A stretch of 64,000 nucleotides of DNA from Streptomyces sp. R21 (GTDB taxonomy: Bacteria; Actinomycetota; Actinomycetes; Streptomycetales; Streptomycetaceae). The notes under the pieces were generated by a model, which did no database searches, was not told where the DNA came from, and worked only from the letters and a program-made list of their open reading frames with translations. A program made the translations under genes and the position numbers. Where the stretch lies: positions 9,330,501 through 9,394,500 of the forward strand of contig NZ_CP163435.1 in the NCBI RefSeq assembly GCF_041051975.1, written 5' to 3'. Of this stretch, positions 50,629 through 58,469 are shown piece after piece (within the stretch, counting starts at the first letter, position 1; each line of letters opens with the position of its first letter).

Positions 50629-51540
50629 CTAGAGGACGGCGAAGAACTCCGCCATTTTGGGGATCGCCTGGTCCATGTATTCAGGCACGTCGTACAGTGC
50701 GATATGAGTTGCGCCTTCGACGACGAACAACTCCTTCGGCCCCTTGGAAAGGTCGTAGGCCTGGTCGCTGAATACCTTTGTGTCCGCCTTGCTCCCCGCG
50801 ATGAGAAGCATCGGCTGCGTCAGCAGTTCCGGGATCTGGTCGAACGCCGAGAAGGCGAACATCTTGTCCATGCTGGTCAGCAGGAAACGACCCTTCGAGT
50901 TGGGGTGCTGGCCTCGGGGCGTCCTGTAGTAGTCGTACCCCTCGCGCAGGAGATCCGGCGTGTTCTCGTTGATTTCGTCCAGCGTTTCAGGGACGAACGG
51001 GGCGTAGAGGGGTTCCGCTCCCCGCGCTTCTGCCGTGCGCTGCTGGGCGACCATCTCCAGCGTCGCGATCTGCTCGGCCACCGGGGACAGGTGCCCCAGG
51101 AATCCCCTGGAACCCTCGCCCATGGGAGCCGCGCTGACAGTAGCCACTGCCTTGAAGCGACGCTCGGTCTGGGCCACACTGATCGCGTAGCCGCCGCCGG
51201 CGCAAATGCCGAAGACCCCCATTCGCTCGGAGTCGACGAACGGAAGAGTGGTGAGGAAGTCGGCTGCACAGCGAGCGTCTTCCACCCGGGTCGTCGGGTC
51301 TTCCAGGAGGCGAGGTTCTCCACCGCTCGCTCCCTGGTATGAGGAGTCGTAGACGACGGTGACGAATCCGTGCGCGGCGAGTCTCTTGGCGTAGTGGCCG
51401 ATGGTCTGTTCTTTTACGCCTCCGGCCGGATGAATTCCGACGAGTGCCGGGTATTTTTTTTCTTCGCTGAAGTTTTCTGGCAGATGGAGATGTCCCGCAA
51501 TCTCTACTGACTTGTTCCTGAACGAAACAGTTTCGACCAT
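50629..51540 (-). CDS. Dienelactone hydrolase-like alpha/beta hydrolase with Cys nucleophile
   Basis: 303 residues. The nucleophile elbow reads G-I-C-A-G-G-G, so Cys replaces Ser as in dienelactone hydrolases. The oxyanion strand V-G-I-H-P-A-G-G and catalytic His in G-A-T-H-I-A-L are present, with I-A-G-S-K-A-D for the acid region. The substrate is unknown, perhaps a lactone or thiol-reactive ester. The 5' part is richer in A/T (a T-rich run near 51452) than its neighbours. Upstream lies a G/C-run dyad of the local regulon. Confidence 0.87.
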   Translation of the reverse strand: MVETVSFRNKSVEIAGHLHLPENFSEEKKYPALVGIHPAGGVKEQTIGHYAKRLAAHGFVTVVYDSSYQGASGGEPRLLEDPTTRVEDARCAADFLTTLPFVDSERMGVFGICAGGGYAISVAQTERRFKAVATVSAAPMGEGSRGFLGHLSPVAEQIATLEMVAQQRTAEARGAEPLYAPFVPETLDEINENTPDLLREGYDYYRTPRGQHPNSKGRFLLTSMDKMFAFSAFDQIPELLTQPMLLIAGSKADTKVFSDQAYDLSKGPKELFVVEGATHIALYDVPEYMDQAIPKMAEFFAVL

Positions 51541-51628
51541 GGCGCCTGCCCCTTTCGCGGCCCCGGTCCGCCGTCAGGCGGCCCTCAGGTCATGGTCTGT
51601 CGAAGCTCAGGGTGTGTCTAGTGGCGTT

Positions 51629-51649
51629 GGGGGGGAAGAATCTTTCCCC
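51629..51649. promoter_or_regulatory. MmyB-type operator, hydrolase gene
   Basis: Seven G, AAGAATCTTT and four C make an almost symmetrical dyad (GGGGAA...TTTCCCC), starting 89 bases upstream of the hydrolase start. Confidence 0.6.
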
Positions 51650-51665
51650 TGGGTACCACTTCGAT

Positions 51666-51695
51666 GGGATAGGTATTTATCCCTGATAGGGGATA
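51666..51695. promoter_or_regulatory. Alternating GGGATA/TATCCC boxes
   Basis: GGGATA (51666), TATCCC (51678) and GGGATA (51690) follow at 12-base steps in alternating orientation. They lie in the 301-base divergent gap between the hydrolase and the next oxidoreductase. A relative of the G/C-run operator, or a site for another factor. Confidence 0.45.
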
Positions 51696-51841
51696 CTCGG
51701 ACCGCACATCGAGAAATGCGTACAATTTTCAAATGACATCCGGGGCGAGTTGTACGAGTCTCGATCCTCGCCCCCCTGTCGGCGGTACAGATGCCTGGAC
51801 TTTCGAGGAATGGTTGCGTCTGGCGCCATGTTGTCTCCGGT

Positions 51842-52789
51842 ATGAGCAAAGTTGTAGTAGCTAATGCGTACGGCGGTCCCGAGGCGCTGGCGGTGATCGA
51901 TGTCACCGTCCCGGAACCCGGACCGGGCCAGGTGCGCATCGTGGTCCGGGCTGCCGGGGTGAACCCCTTCGATCACAAGATGTACAGCGGTGCCTTCGGG
52001 GCCGACCCTTCGAACCTGCCCATGCGGCTCGGTGTCGAGGCGGCTGGTGTGGTGACCGCGGTGGGCGCCGACGCGACCGGCCCCGCAGGTTCGGTCGAGG
52101 TCGGCGACGAGGTGATCGCCTATCGTGCGCCCGGCGCGTATGCCGCCGAACTCGTCGTCCCGGCCTCCTCGGTTGTGCCGAAGCCGGCCGGCCTGTCCTG
52201 GGAGCAGGCCGGCGGCTTGATGGCCGCCGGCGTGACCGCCGTACACGTTCTCGAGGCGATCGGCCTGCGCAAGGACGAGTCGGTGCTGATCCACGGCGCC
52301 GCGGGAGGGGTCGGCCTGACGGCCGTGCAACTGGCCGTGGCGCGCGGTGCCACCGTCCTGGGAACGGCAAGTCCGGCCAAGCATGACCTGCTGCGTGACC
52401 TGGGAGCGATCCCGATCGCCTACGGGCCCGGCTTGGCCGACCGGGTACGCGCGGCAGCGCCGGAGGGCGTTCACGCCGCTGCCGACCTGGTGGGCACCGA
52501 CGAGGCGGTGGACGTATCCGTGGAACTCGTGGCGGACCGTTCTCGCGTCGCCACCATCGCGGGGTTCGAGCGCGGTGCCCAGGCCGGCATCAAGCTCCTC
52601 GGCGGCGGGCCCGGCGCAGATCCGGGCACGGCTATCCGCGACGCCGCACGCCTGCAGCTCACCGAGGCTGCGGAGGCAGGGCGACTACGCGTCCTCATCG
52701 CCGCCAGCCACCCGCTCCGCGAAGCCGCGGCCGCCCATCTCCAGATCATGACCGGCCACACCACCGGAAAGATCGTCCTGGTCCCGTAA
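51842..52789 (+). CDS. Zinc-free NADP-dependent MDR oxidoreductase
   Basis: 315 residues: M-S-K-V-V-V-A-N-A-Y-G-G-P-E start, G-V-N-P-F-D-H-K, G-V-E-A-A-G-V-V and cofactor loop H-G-A-A-G-G-V-G-L. It is a quinone oxidoreductase/enone reductase type enzyme and a distant paralogue of those at 14564 and 46348. It is divergent from the Cys-hydrolase gene and shares the operator-rich gap. Confidence 0.9.
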   Translation: MSKVVVANAYGGPEALAVIDVTVPEPGPGQVRIVVRAAGVNPFDHKMYSGAFGADPSNLPMRLGVEAAGVVTAVGADATGPAGSVEVGDEVIAYRAPGAYAAELVVPASSVVPKPAGLSWEQAGGLMAAGVTAVHVLEAIGLRKDESVLIHGAAGGVGLTAVQLAVARGATVLGTASPAKHDLLRDLGAIPIAYGPGLADRVRAAAPEGVHAAADLVGTDEAVDVSVELVADRSRVATIAGFERGAQAGIKLLGGGPGADPGTAIRDAARLQLTEAAEAGRLRVLIAASHPLREAAAAHLQIMTGHTTGKIVLVP

Positions 52790-52862
52790 CCCGGCTGGAC
52801 ATCCCTTCCGCCGAGGACCGTTACCAGGGCGTCGGAGTCTCGGTCGGGAACCGCGACGGCCG

Positions 52863-52890
52863 TGTCCCCCTGCCCAAGGACAGGGGGACA
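52863..52890 (+). terminator. Terminator after the MDR oxidoreductase
   Basis: TGTCCCCCTG and CAGGGGGACA are perfect 10-base arms over an 8-base loop, 73 bases past the stop. Confidence 0.7.
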
Positions 52891-53030
52891 ACAGGTCCGT
52901 TCGCAGGCTTCACTCGGCTTGCAGACCGCTTCCGCCCCACGCAGCAGCCGCAGGTGGTGGGGCCGGGAGGACTGACCCCTACGGCGGGGTTCCTGTGGTG
53001 GTGGGAGAGCAGGTTGGCAAGCCCACTGGC

Positions 53031-53486
53031 TCAGGCCTCTCGGACAACATCGGCCACCTCGTCGAGCAGTGCCCTCAGCTGTGCGGCCTTCTTCGGACCG
53101 AGCTTCTCAGCGATCCGCAGTTCAATCTCCACGATCACGGCTTCGGCATCCCGCAGGGAATCGCGGCCTGCGTCGGTGAGGTGCAACTCCTGCACGTGGC
53201 GGTGGCGCGGGTGCGGTCGGCGTTCCAGCTGACCCCGCTCCTCGAGGCGGGCCACCTGGGAAGCCACTGCTTGCGGGGTGACGTTCAGGCGGCGGGCCAG
53301 TTCCGCGCCGGTCAGGCCGGGATCGCTATGGACGGAGATCAGCAGGGTGTACTGCGCGGCGGCGATGCCCAGCGGTCGTAGCTGCTGTTCCTTCCGGGCC
53401 TGCACAGCCCATTCCGCCCGCCGCAGTGCCCAGGTCACCCGGGTCAGGTGCTCAGCAGCGATCGGCCGATCGTCATCCTTTGTCAC
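53031..53486 (-). CDS. MarR-family regulator A
   Basis: 151 residues from a GTG. HTH: L-T-G-A-E-L-A-R-R-L-N-V-T-P-Q-A-V-A-S-Q-V-A-R-L and wing R-R-P-H-P-R-H-R-H-V. It is a close paralogue of the MarR gene 250 bases upstream on the same strand. The start is only about ten bases from a TATTCT-like box, so the mRNA may have a very short leader. Confidence 0.9.
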   Translation of the reverse strand: MTKDDDRPIAAEHLTRVTWALRRAEWAVQARKEQQLRPLGIAAAQYTLLISVHSDPGLTGAELARRLNVTPQAVASQVARLEERGQLERRPHPRHRHVQELHLTDAGRDSLRDAEAVIVEIELRIAEKLGPKKAAQLRALLDEVADVVREA

Positions 53487-53734
53487 GCGGCGAGAATACG
53501 GTGCCCGGGTGCGGCCGGCGTGGCGCGCGGAGGTGACGGGACGGTCGCCTTCGGCGCGGCCCCGATTGCGGTAGCGGACCAAGAGGTTCGGGCTGTCGGT
53601 GTAGCCCAACTTCCCGGTCCGCTTCTAGGAGATGGGTGACCGGGATGGCCGTTTCCTCGGCACGGTGCCGACGCAGGTGCTCGCGTCAGAGGTCGACGAG
53701 GGTGGGGTGACGCTCAGCCGACGGCACCGCGGGA

Positions 53735-54184
53735 TCAGTCTCGAGCCGCCTCGGCCACTCGGTCGAGCAGCGCTCGCAATTGTTCCCTCTCCGATCCGAG
53801 ACCATTGGTGATCTGCCGCTCGATGTCGGCGATCACTGCGTCGGCCGCGCGCAACGCCTCCCGGCCGGCGTCGGTGAGGTGCAGCTCCTGGATGTGCCGG
53901 TGGCGCGGATGCTCACGTCTCTCCAACTGCCCGCGGCTCTCCAGGCGCGCCACCAGAGAGGCGATGGCCTGTGGGGTCACGTTGAGGCGGCGGGCAAGTT
54001 CGGCGCCGGTCAGCCCTGGCTCGTCGTGCACCGAGATCAGGAGCGTGTAGTGCGCCGCCGCCATGCCCAGCGGGCGCAGCCGCTGCTCCTTGAGGCTCTG
54101 CACTGCCAGCTCCGCGCGGCGCAACGCCCAGGTCACCCGGTCAAGCGCGTCGAGCCCGACGGGCTCCTCGTCATTGCGTATCAC
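53735..54184 (-). CDS. MarR-family regulator B
   Basis: 149 residues from a GTG. HTH: L-A-R-R-L-N-V-T-P-Q-A-I-A-S-L-V-A-R-L and wing R-R-E-H-P-R-H-R-H-I. It is divergent from an SDR gene. A strong TTGACA-containing dyad lies between them. It probably represses itself, the SDR and perhaps the aldehyde dehydrogenase further on. Confidence 0.92.
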   Translation of the reverse strand: MIRNDEEPVGLDALDRVTWALRRAELAVQSLKEQRLRPLGMAAAHYTLLISVHDEPGLTGAELARRLNVTPQAIASLVARLESRGQLERREHPRHRHIQELHLTDAGREALRAADAVIADIERQITNGLGSEREQLRALLDRVAEAARD

Positions 54185-54208
54185 GCGAGAAGAATACGAC
54201 ACTTCAAT

Positions 54209-54228
54209 AGTGTCAAGTGTTTGACACT
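54209..54228. promoter_or_regulatory. MarR operator between regulator B and SDR
   Basis: AGTGTCAA-GTGT-TTGACACT has perfect 8-base arms and overlaps possible -35 boxes of both divergent genes. An alternative dyad CAAGTGT/ACACTTG is nested within it. Confidence 0.7.
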
Positions 54229-54256
54229 TGCCTAGCGGTTGAGTAACGCTGGTCCC

Positions 54257-55048
54257 ATGACTCGCACCATCGCTCTGATCACTGGCGCCTCCTCCGGCAT
54301 CGGCGCCGCTTACGCCCGTCTCCTGGCGGATGACCATGACCTCGTCCTGGTGGCGCGACGCGCCGACCGGCTCGCCGACCTGGCCGATGAACTCCGCGCC
54401 CGTGGAGCAGCCGTCGAGGTGCTGCCCGCCGACCTCATGACCCATGACGGCATCGCCGCTGTCGCCGACCGCCTGGCCGCCGGCGACGTACGCATGCTGA
54501 TCAGCAACGCCGGCGCCGGCGGCTACGCCCCGCTCGCTGACGTCGACCCTGCCGACATCGAGCCCCTGCTCACCCTCAACGCCGTCGCCCCCGTCCGGCT
54601 GGTCCACGCCGCACTTCCCGCAATGCTCGCGGCAGGCGACGGCGTGATCGTCACCGTCGCCTCGCTCCTCGCCTTCAGTGCGGGCCTCATTGACCCGCGA
54701 GCGCCCCGGCGTACCCTGTACGTCGCCGCGAAGGCCGCCACCTTGGGCTTCACCCGCACCCTCGCCGGCGAGCTCGCCGACACCCCGGTCCGCGTTCAGG
54801 TGGTGTGCCCCGGAGTTGTGGCAACGGAGTGGAACAGTGGCGCCGGTCATAGCGTCCCCTGGGCGATGTCGCCCGAGGACGTGGCCTCGGCCAGCCTGGC
54901 CGGGCTGCGCCTCGGTGAGACCGTCTGTGCCCCTGGTCTGGAGGGTCAGGGCTCCGCCCTGGACGCCTTGCTCTCCGCAGAGACCGCTTTTGTCACGGGC
55001 GGCAATCAGCCCAACCTCGCGGCCCGCTACACGGATCCAGGGGCGTAG
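54257..55048 (+). CDS. Short-chain dehydrogenase/reductase
   Basis: 263 residues. The NADP loop is T-G-A-S-S-G-I-G. N-A-G-A-G-G follows strand 4. The catalytic Ser lies in V-A-S-L-L and the active-site pair is Y-V-A-A-K. The classical SDR fold is complete. The ATG at 54257 lacks a Shine-Dalgarno sequence, so the message may be leaderless; TTG at 54239 is an alternative. Divergent from MarR regulator B. Confidence 0.92.
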   Translation: MTRTIALITGASSGIGAAYARLLADDHDLVLVARRADRLADLADELRARGAAVEVLPADLMTHDGIAAVADRLAAGDVRMLISNAGAGGYAPLADVDPADIEPLLTLNAVAPVRLVHAALPAMLAAGDGVIVTVASLLAFSAGLIDPRAPRRTLYVAAKAATLGFTRTLAGELADTPVRVQVVCPGVVATEWNSGAGHSVPWAMSPEDVASASLAGLRLGETVCAPGLEGQGSALDALLSAETAFVTGGNQPNLAARYTDPGA

Positions 55049-55540
55049 GGCAGTCGTGAGTGGCGAGTAGGCCACTGTGGTCTTCCCCTCGGCCCTGGAA
55101 CGGCACTCCTGCCCCTGGGCCATGAGGTGGGTTCCGGAGGTGCCGCTGCGTCGTTGCCGGGGCTTGTCCCTCGGGGCGGGCCGGCGGTGCCAAGGTCACC
55201 GTCGCCGCGATGGGCGCGGTGGTGCCGTAGGCGCTGGCAGCCGCCACGTCTCCCGTCATCGCGACATCGACGCCGACAGCATCGTTCGTGCGGCTCTTGG
55301 TCTGGCCGGCTGAATGCCAAGAGCATTGTTGTCTATCAAGCACTTGACACTAGCCAATAGCTAGATAGTCTGGCCCTTGCTAAGGCCCATGAGCCACATC
55401 GCTGAAGTCATTCATGTCGGCGCGCGCCCGCTTGTCATACGGCGGCCCTTCACCGCGCCGAAGACCGCGTTCACCAACCGTCATCACCCCCTTGGGGTGC
55501 TGCTCGGATGCAGGCGGTCGTAAGAAGGTGGGAGAGACCC
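55049..55540. other. Intergenic region, 492 bases
   Basis: The first part contains a plus-strand frame ending I-V-R-A-A-L-G-L-A-G (to 55313) with no usable start; it may be a relic C-terminus. The second part holds the MarR-like site and a dyad before the aldehyde dehydrogenase. Confidence 0.35.
55338..55365. promoter_or_regulatory. Second MarR-like site upstream of the aldehyde dehydrogenase
   Basis: CAAGCACTTGACACT (55338-55352) agrees at 12 of 15 positions with the site at 54214-54228. CTAGC-CAATA-GCTAG (55351-55365) follows as a dyad. The pair may place the aldehyde dehydrogenase under the same MarR control. Confidence 0.5.
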
Positions 55541-57076
55541 GTGACCAACAACACTCCAACGATCACGCGTGACGGAGTCATCGGACAGGGCGGGAGCGAG
55601 GTGGTCACCGTCGATCAGGCAACAGGGGCCGAGTTCGCCCGGTACCCCGTGGCCGACAAGGATGAGGCGGCCGCGGCCGTCGCTGCCGCACGCTCGTCCG
55701 CCGGGCCCTGGTGGGACCTCGGATTCGAGGGCCGCGCGGAGCAACTGCGCGCGTGGCGGCGGGAGATAGCCATCAGCGGCGAGGAGGGGGCCGCCCTCAT
55801 CCACGCCGAGAACGGCAAGCACCTCGACGACGCCCGCGTCGAGGTGCTCGGGATTCTGGAGCACGTGCAGTACGCCATCGAAAACGCCGAGCGCGTACTG
55901 GGACGCCGGGAGGTCCCCGACAGCCCCACCGTGCCCAACCAGCGAGCGTGGGTCGAGTACCAGCCCTACGGTGTCGTAGGCGTCATCGGACCGTGGAACT
56001 TCCCCCTCCTGACGCCAGGAGCCATCCTGATCGAGGCGGTCGCGGCCGGAAACGCGGCCATCCTCAAGCCCAGCCAGATCACGCCAGGCGTCGGGGAATG
56101 GCTCGTCCGGACCTGGCAGCGTGCGGTTGCCGACTTCCCGAACGTCCTCCAGTGCCTCAACGGGTTCGGGGCCACGGGCCAGGCACTTATCGAGGCCGGC
56201 CTGAACAAGCTCGCGTTCACCGGCAGCGTCACCACGGGAAAGATCGTGGCCGCACAGTGCGCGCAGACCCTGACCCCCGTTCTGCTGGAACTCGGCGGCA
56301 AGGACGGCGCGATCGTGGCCGAGGACGCCGACCTGGACGAAGCCGCCGAGCACATCGTCTGGGGCGCTCTGCAGAACACCGGGCATGGCTGTATCAGTCT
56401 CGAAGTGGCCTACGTCGTCGAGTCGGTCCACGACGCGTTCGTCGAGAAGGTCAGCGACCTTGCCAAGCTGGTACGTGTCGGCAGCGACGAGGCCGCAGAG
56501 ATCGGGCCGGTTCCGCTGCCCACCCAGATCCCGATCATCCGGGAGCACATCCAGGATGCTCTCGAGCGCGGCGCGACAGCCACTGTCGGCGGCATCGAGG
56601 CGGTGGGAGAGCGCTATGTCACCCCCACCATCCTCGTCGGCGTGAGCCCCGACGCCCTGGCGGTGACGGAGGAGACGTTCGGGCCCACGCTGGCCGTCGT
56701 CAAGGTCGCCGACACCGAGGAGGCCATTGCCCACATCAACGGCGGCCGGTACGGACTGGGCAGTGCCGTCTTCAGCCGCGACCGCGGCGAAGTCATTGCC
56801 CGTCGCCTCCGCGTGGGAATGACCAGCATCAACGACGCACTGGTGTTCTCCATGAATCCTGGGGTGCCTTTCGGCGGTCGCGGCGACAGCGGTTACGGGC
56901 GGAAGCAGGGGGAGGAAGGCCTGCGGGAGTTCGCCTACGCTCACTCCTTCACCGCCAAGACTGGCCCCGCCCGGTTCTCCGCCTCGACCTTCGGCAGGCC
57001 ACAGGGGGCTATTGCGGGAGCCCTCGCCGGCGTCCGTAACAGGATCCTGGCCGAGAGCGACGAGAAGTCGGACTGA
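55541..57076 (+). CDS. Aldehyde dehydrogenase family protein
   Basis: 511 residues from a GTG six bases after GGGAG. The cofactor region G-P-W-N-F-P-L and F-T-G-S-V-T-T-G are present. The catalytic Glu is in L-E-L-G-G-K-D and the Cys in G-H-G-C-I-S. The active-site loop G-H-G-C differs from the common G-Q-x-C. It oxidises an aldehyde to the acid or acyl product with NAD(P)+. It may work with the SDR upstream in an alcohol-aldehyde-acid sequence. Confidence 0.92.
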   Translation: MTNNTPTITRDGVIGQGGSEVVTVDQATGAEFARYPVADKDEAAAAVAAARSSAGPWWDLGFEGRAEQLRAWRREIAISGEEGAALIHAENGKHLDDARVEVLGILEHVQYAIENAERVLGRREVPDSPTVPNQRAWVEYQPYGVVGVIGPWNFPLLTPGAILIEAVAAGNAAILKPSQITPGVGEWLVRTWQRAVADFPNVLQCLNGFGATGQALIEAGLNKLAFTGSVTTGKIVAAQCAQTLTPVLLELGGKDGAIVAEDADLDEAAEHIVWGALQNTGHGCISLEVAYVVESVHDAFVEKVSDLAKLVRVGSDEAAEIGPVPLPTQIPIIREHIQDALERGATATVGGIEAVGERYVTPTILVGVSPDALAVTEETFGPTLAVVKVADTEEAIAHINGGRYGLGSAVFSRDRGEVIARRLRVGMTSINDALVFSMNPGVPFGGRGDSGYGRKQGEEGLREFAYAHSFTAKTGPARFSASTFGRPQGAIAGALAGVRNRILAESDEKSD

Positions 57077-57267
57077 TCGACCGACGGGCGCCGACGGACG
57101 TTCCGGGCCGAGCCCGGTCCGCCATCCGTCCCCCCCCCATGAGGCAGGCCATCGACCGGCCCGGTACCCGGGTTCGAGACGTTGTACCGTCTTGGACCCG
57201 GGTCGCGGACGCCTCGCTGATGTCGGGGTGCGTGGCCAGGGAACCTTCGGTCCGGGCGGAGGTCTTC

Positions 57268-57665
57268 TCAGCGGCGGGTCAGGCCCAACTCGCCCGCGCG
57301 CACCCCGGCCTGGAAGCGTGAGTCCGCGCCCAGGGCGACGAGGAGTTCCGCGACTCTGCGGCGGTAGGTGCGCAACGACATGCCCAGTTCGCGTGAGGCT
57401 GTCACGTCGGTCATTCCGGAGCCCAGTGCGCACAGAACCTCGCGGGCCTGCGCGTCGATCCGGGGCCGGTCGGCGTCGAAGAAGGCCGCCAGGTCGGTGG
57501 CCGTCTCCCACGCGGCTTCGAACAGCGCGTACGCCCCGCTGACCAGGGCGGGTTGGGCACTCATCGTGTACGTACGGTGCCGGGGACCGTGAGCGGACGA
57601 GGCCGAGGACGCGGGATCGGTCAGGAACATGGTGCGCCGGTCGATGAAGACCGTTCCCTGCCCCG
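57268..57665 (-). pseudogene. LuxR-type HTH regulator, C-terminal fragment
   Basis: The frame codes V-F-I-D-R-R-T-M-F-L-T-D-P, the ligand-domain end of a TrmB/LuxR-type regulator. A C-terminal HTH (A-R-E-V-L-C-A-L-G-S-G-M-T-D and S-L-R-T-Y-R-R-R-V-A-E-L-L) follows. Some 190 N-terminal residues expected for this family are missing, and the frame instead runs into antisense of an aldo/keto reductase. An internal ATG could still give a 98-residue HTH protein. Confidence 0.65.
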
Positions 57666-58204
57666 ACGGCTTCCGCCAAGCGGCCCCGGCCGACCTGCGC
57701 GGCTTGGTGGAGGCCAACCTCGATGGCCTGGGCCTGGACCGCCTCGATCTCGTCTACCTGCGCATCGGGCGGATGGAACCCCCGCACGGCGAGTCGCTCG
57801 CTGCGCTGCGAGAGGAGGGCCTGATCCGTCACCTCGGCCTCAGCAACGTCGACACCACCCATCTCGCGGAGGCCCGCGCGATCGCCCCGGTCGTGGCAGT
57901 GCAGAACCAGTTCCACGCCGCCAAGCGCGACGACACGGAGCTGCTTCACACCTGCGAGGAGGCCGACATCGCGTTCGTGCCCTTCTTCCCGATGGGTGGC
58001 GGCCGGGAACTCGACGACGCGCGGCTGGCCAAGGTCGCGGCCCGGCACAGCGCCGCCGTGTCGCAGATCGGCCTGGCCTGGCTGCTTGCCTCCTCGCCGG
58101 TGACCCTGGCCATTCCTGGCACGGGCTCGCTGTCGCACCTGGAGGACAACATGGCCGTCGCCGGGATCACCCTCAGCGAAGAGGACCTCGCCGACCTCTC
58201 CTGA
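57640..58204 (+). pseudogene. Aldo/keto reductase, C-terminal two-thirds
   Basis: The frame shows L-D-R-L-D-L-V-Y-L-R, G-L-I-R-H-L-G-L-S-N-V, V-Q-N-Q-F-H, L-A-W-L-L and I-P-G-T-G-S, the second part of an AKR barrel with its cofactor site. The first roughly 100 residues, holding the catalytic Asp, Tyr and Lys, are absent. The break lies at the same point (57640-57665) as that of the opposing regulator, so one deletion removed both 5' ends and the shared promoter. Confidence 0.75.
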
Positions 58205-58320
58205 CATCCGCGGGCTGTCGAAGCGCCTCAAGTCAGCTCGCCGGGTGCGGAGTGGGTGGGTCGTCCTCCGCGGCGGCCCGGATGCCTGCTGCGAACGCGG
58301 CGGAGCCGACGAACACGGAA

Positions 58321-58388
58321 AGTACCGCAGGCAGGCGCGTAGTACCGCGGTACCACGCGTACGGCGGAGATCAGCCTCTTGGTACCAC
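58321..58388. promoter_or_regulatory. Repeated GTACC boxes upstream of the ABC-two-component operon
   Basis: AGTACCGC occurs at 58321 and 58341. GTACCGCGGTAC is a perfect dyad at 58342-58353. GGTACCAC occurs at 58349 and again at 58381. The helical spacing (20 and 32 bases) suits a dimeric LuxR-type regulator, probably the one encoded in the operon. Confidence 0.5.
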
Positions 58389-58469
58389 TGGATCGGGGTG
58401 ATTCGGCACCTAGCGTTGCCGGTGCGGCGTCGAAGTGACGGACGCCGGAGCCCGACAGAAAGAACGCGA

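Noticed and set aside
55077-55313. Possible 78-codon gene
   Set aside because: No ribosome binding site, no domain and an Arg/Gly-rich first half; at most a relic end.
57165-57185. tRNA T-arm-like GGTTCGAGAC
   Set aside because: No acceptor, D or anticodon stems can be drawn around it.
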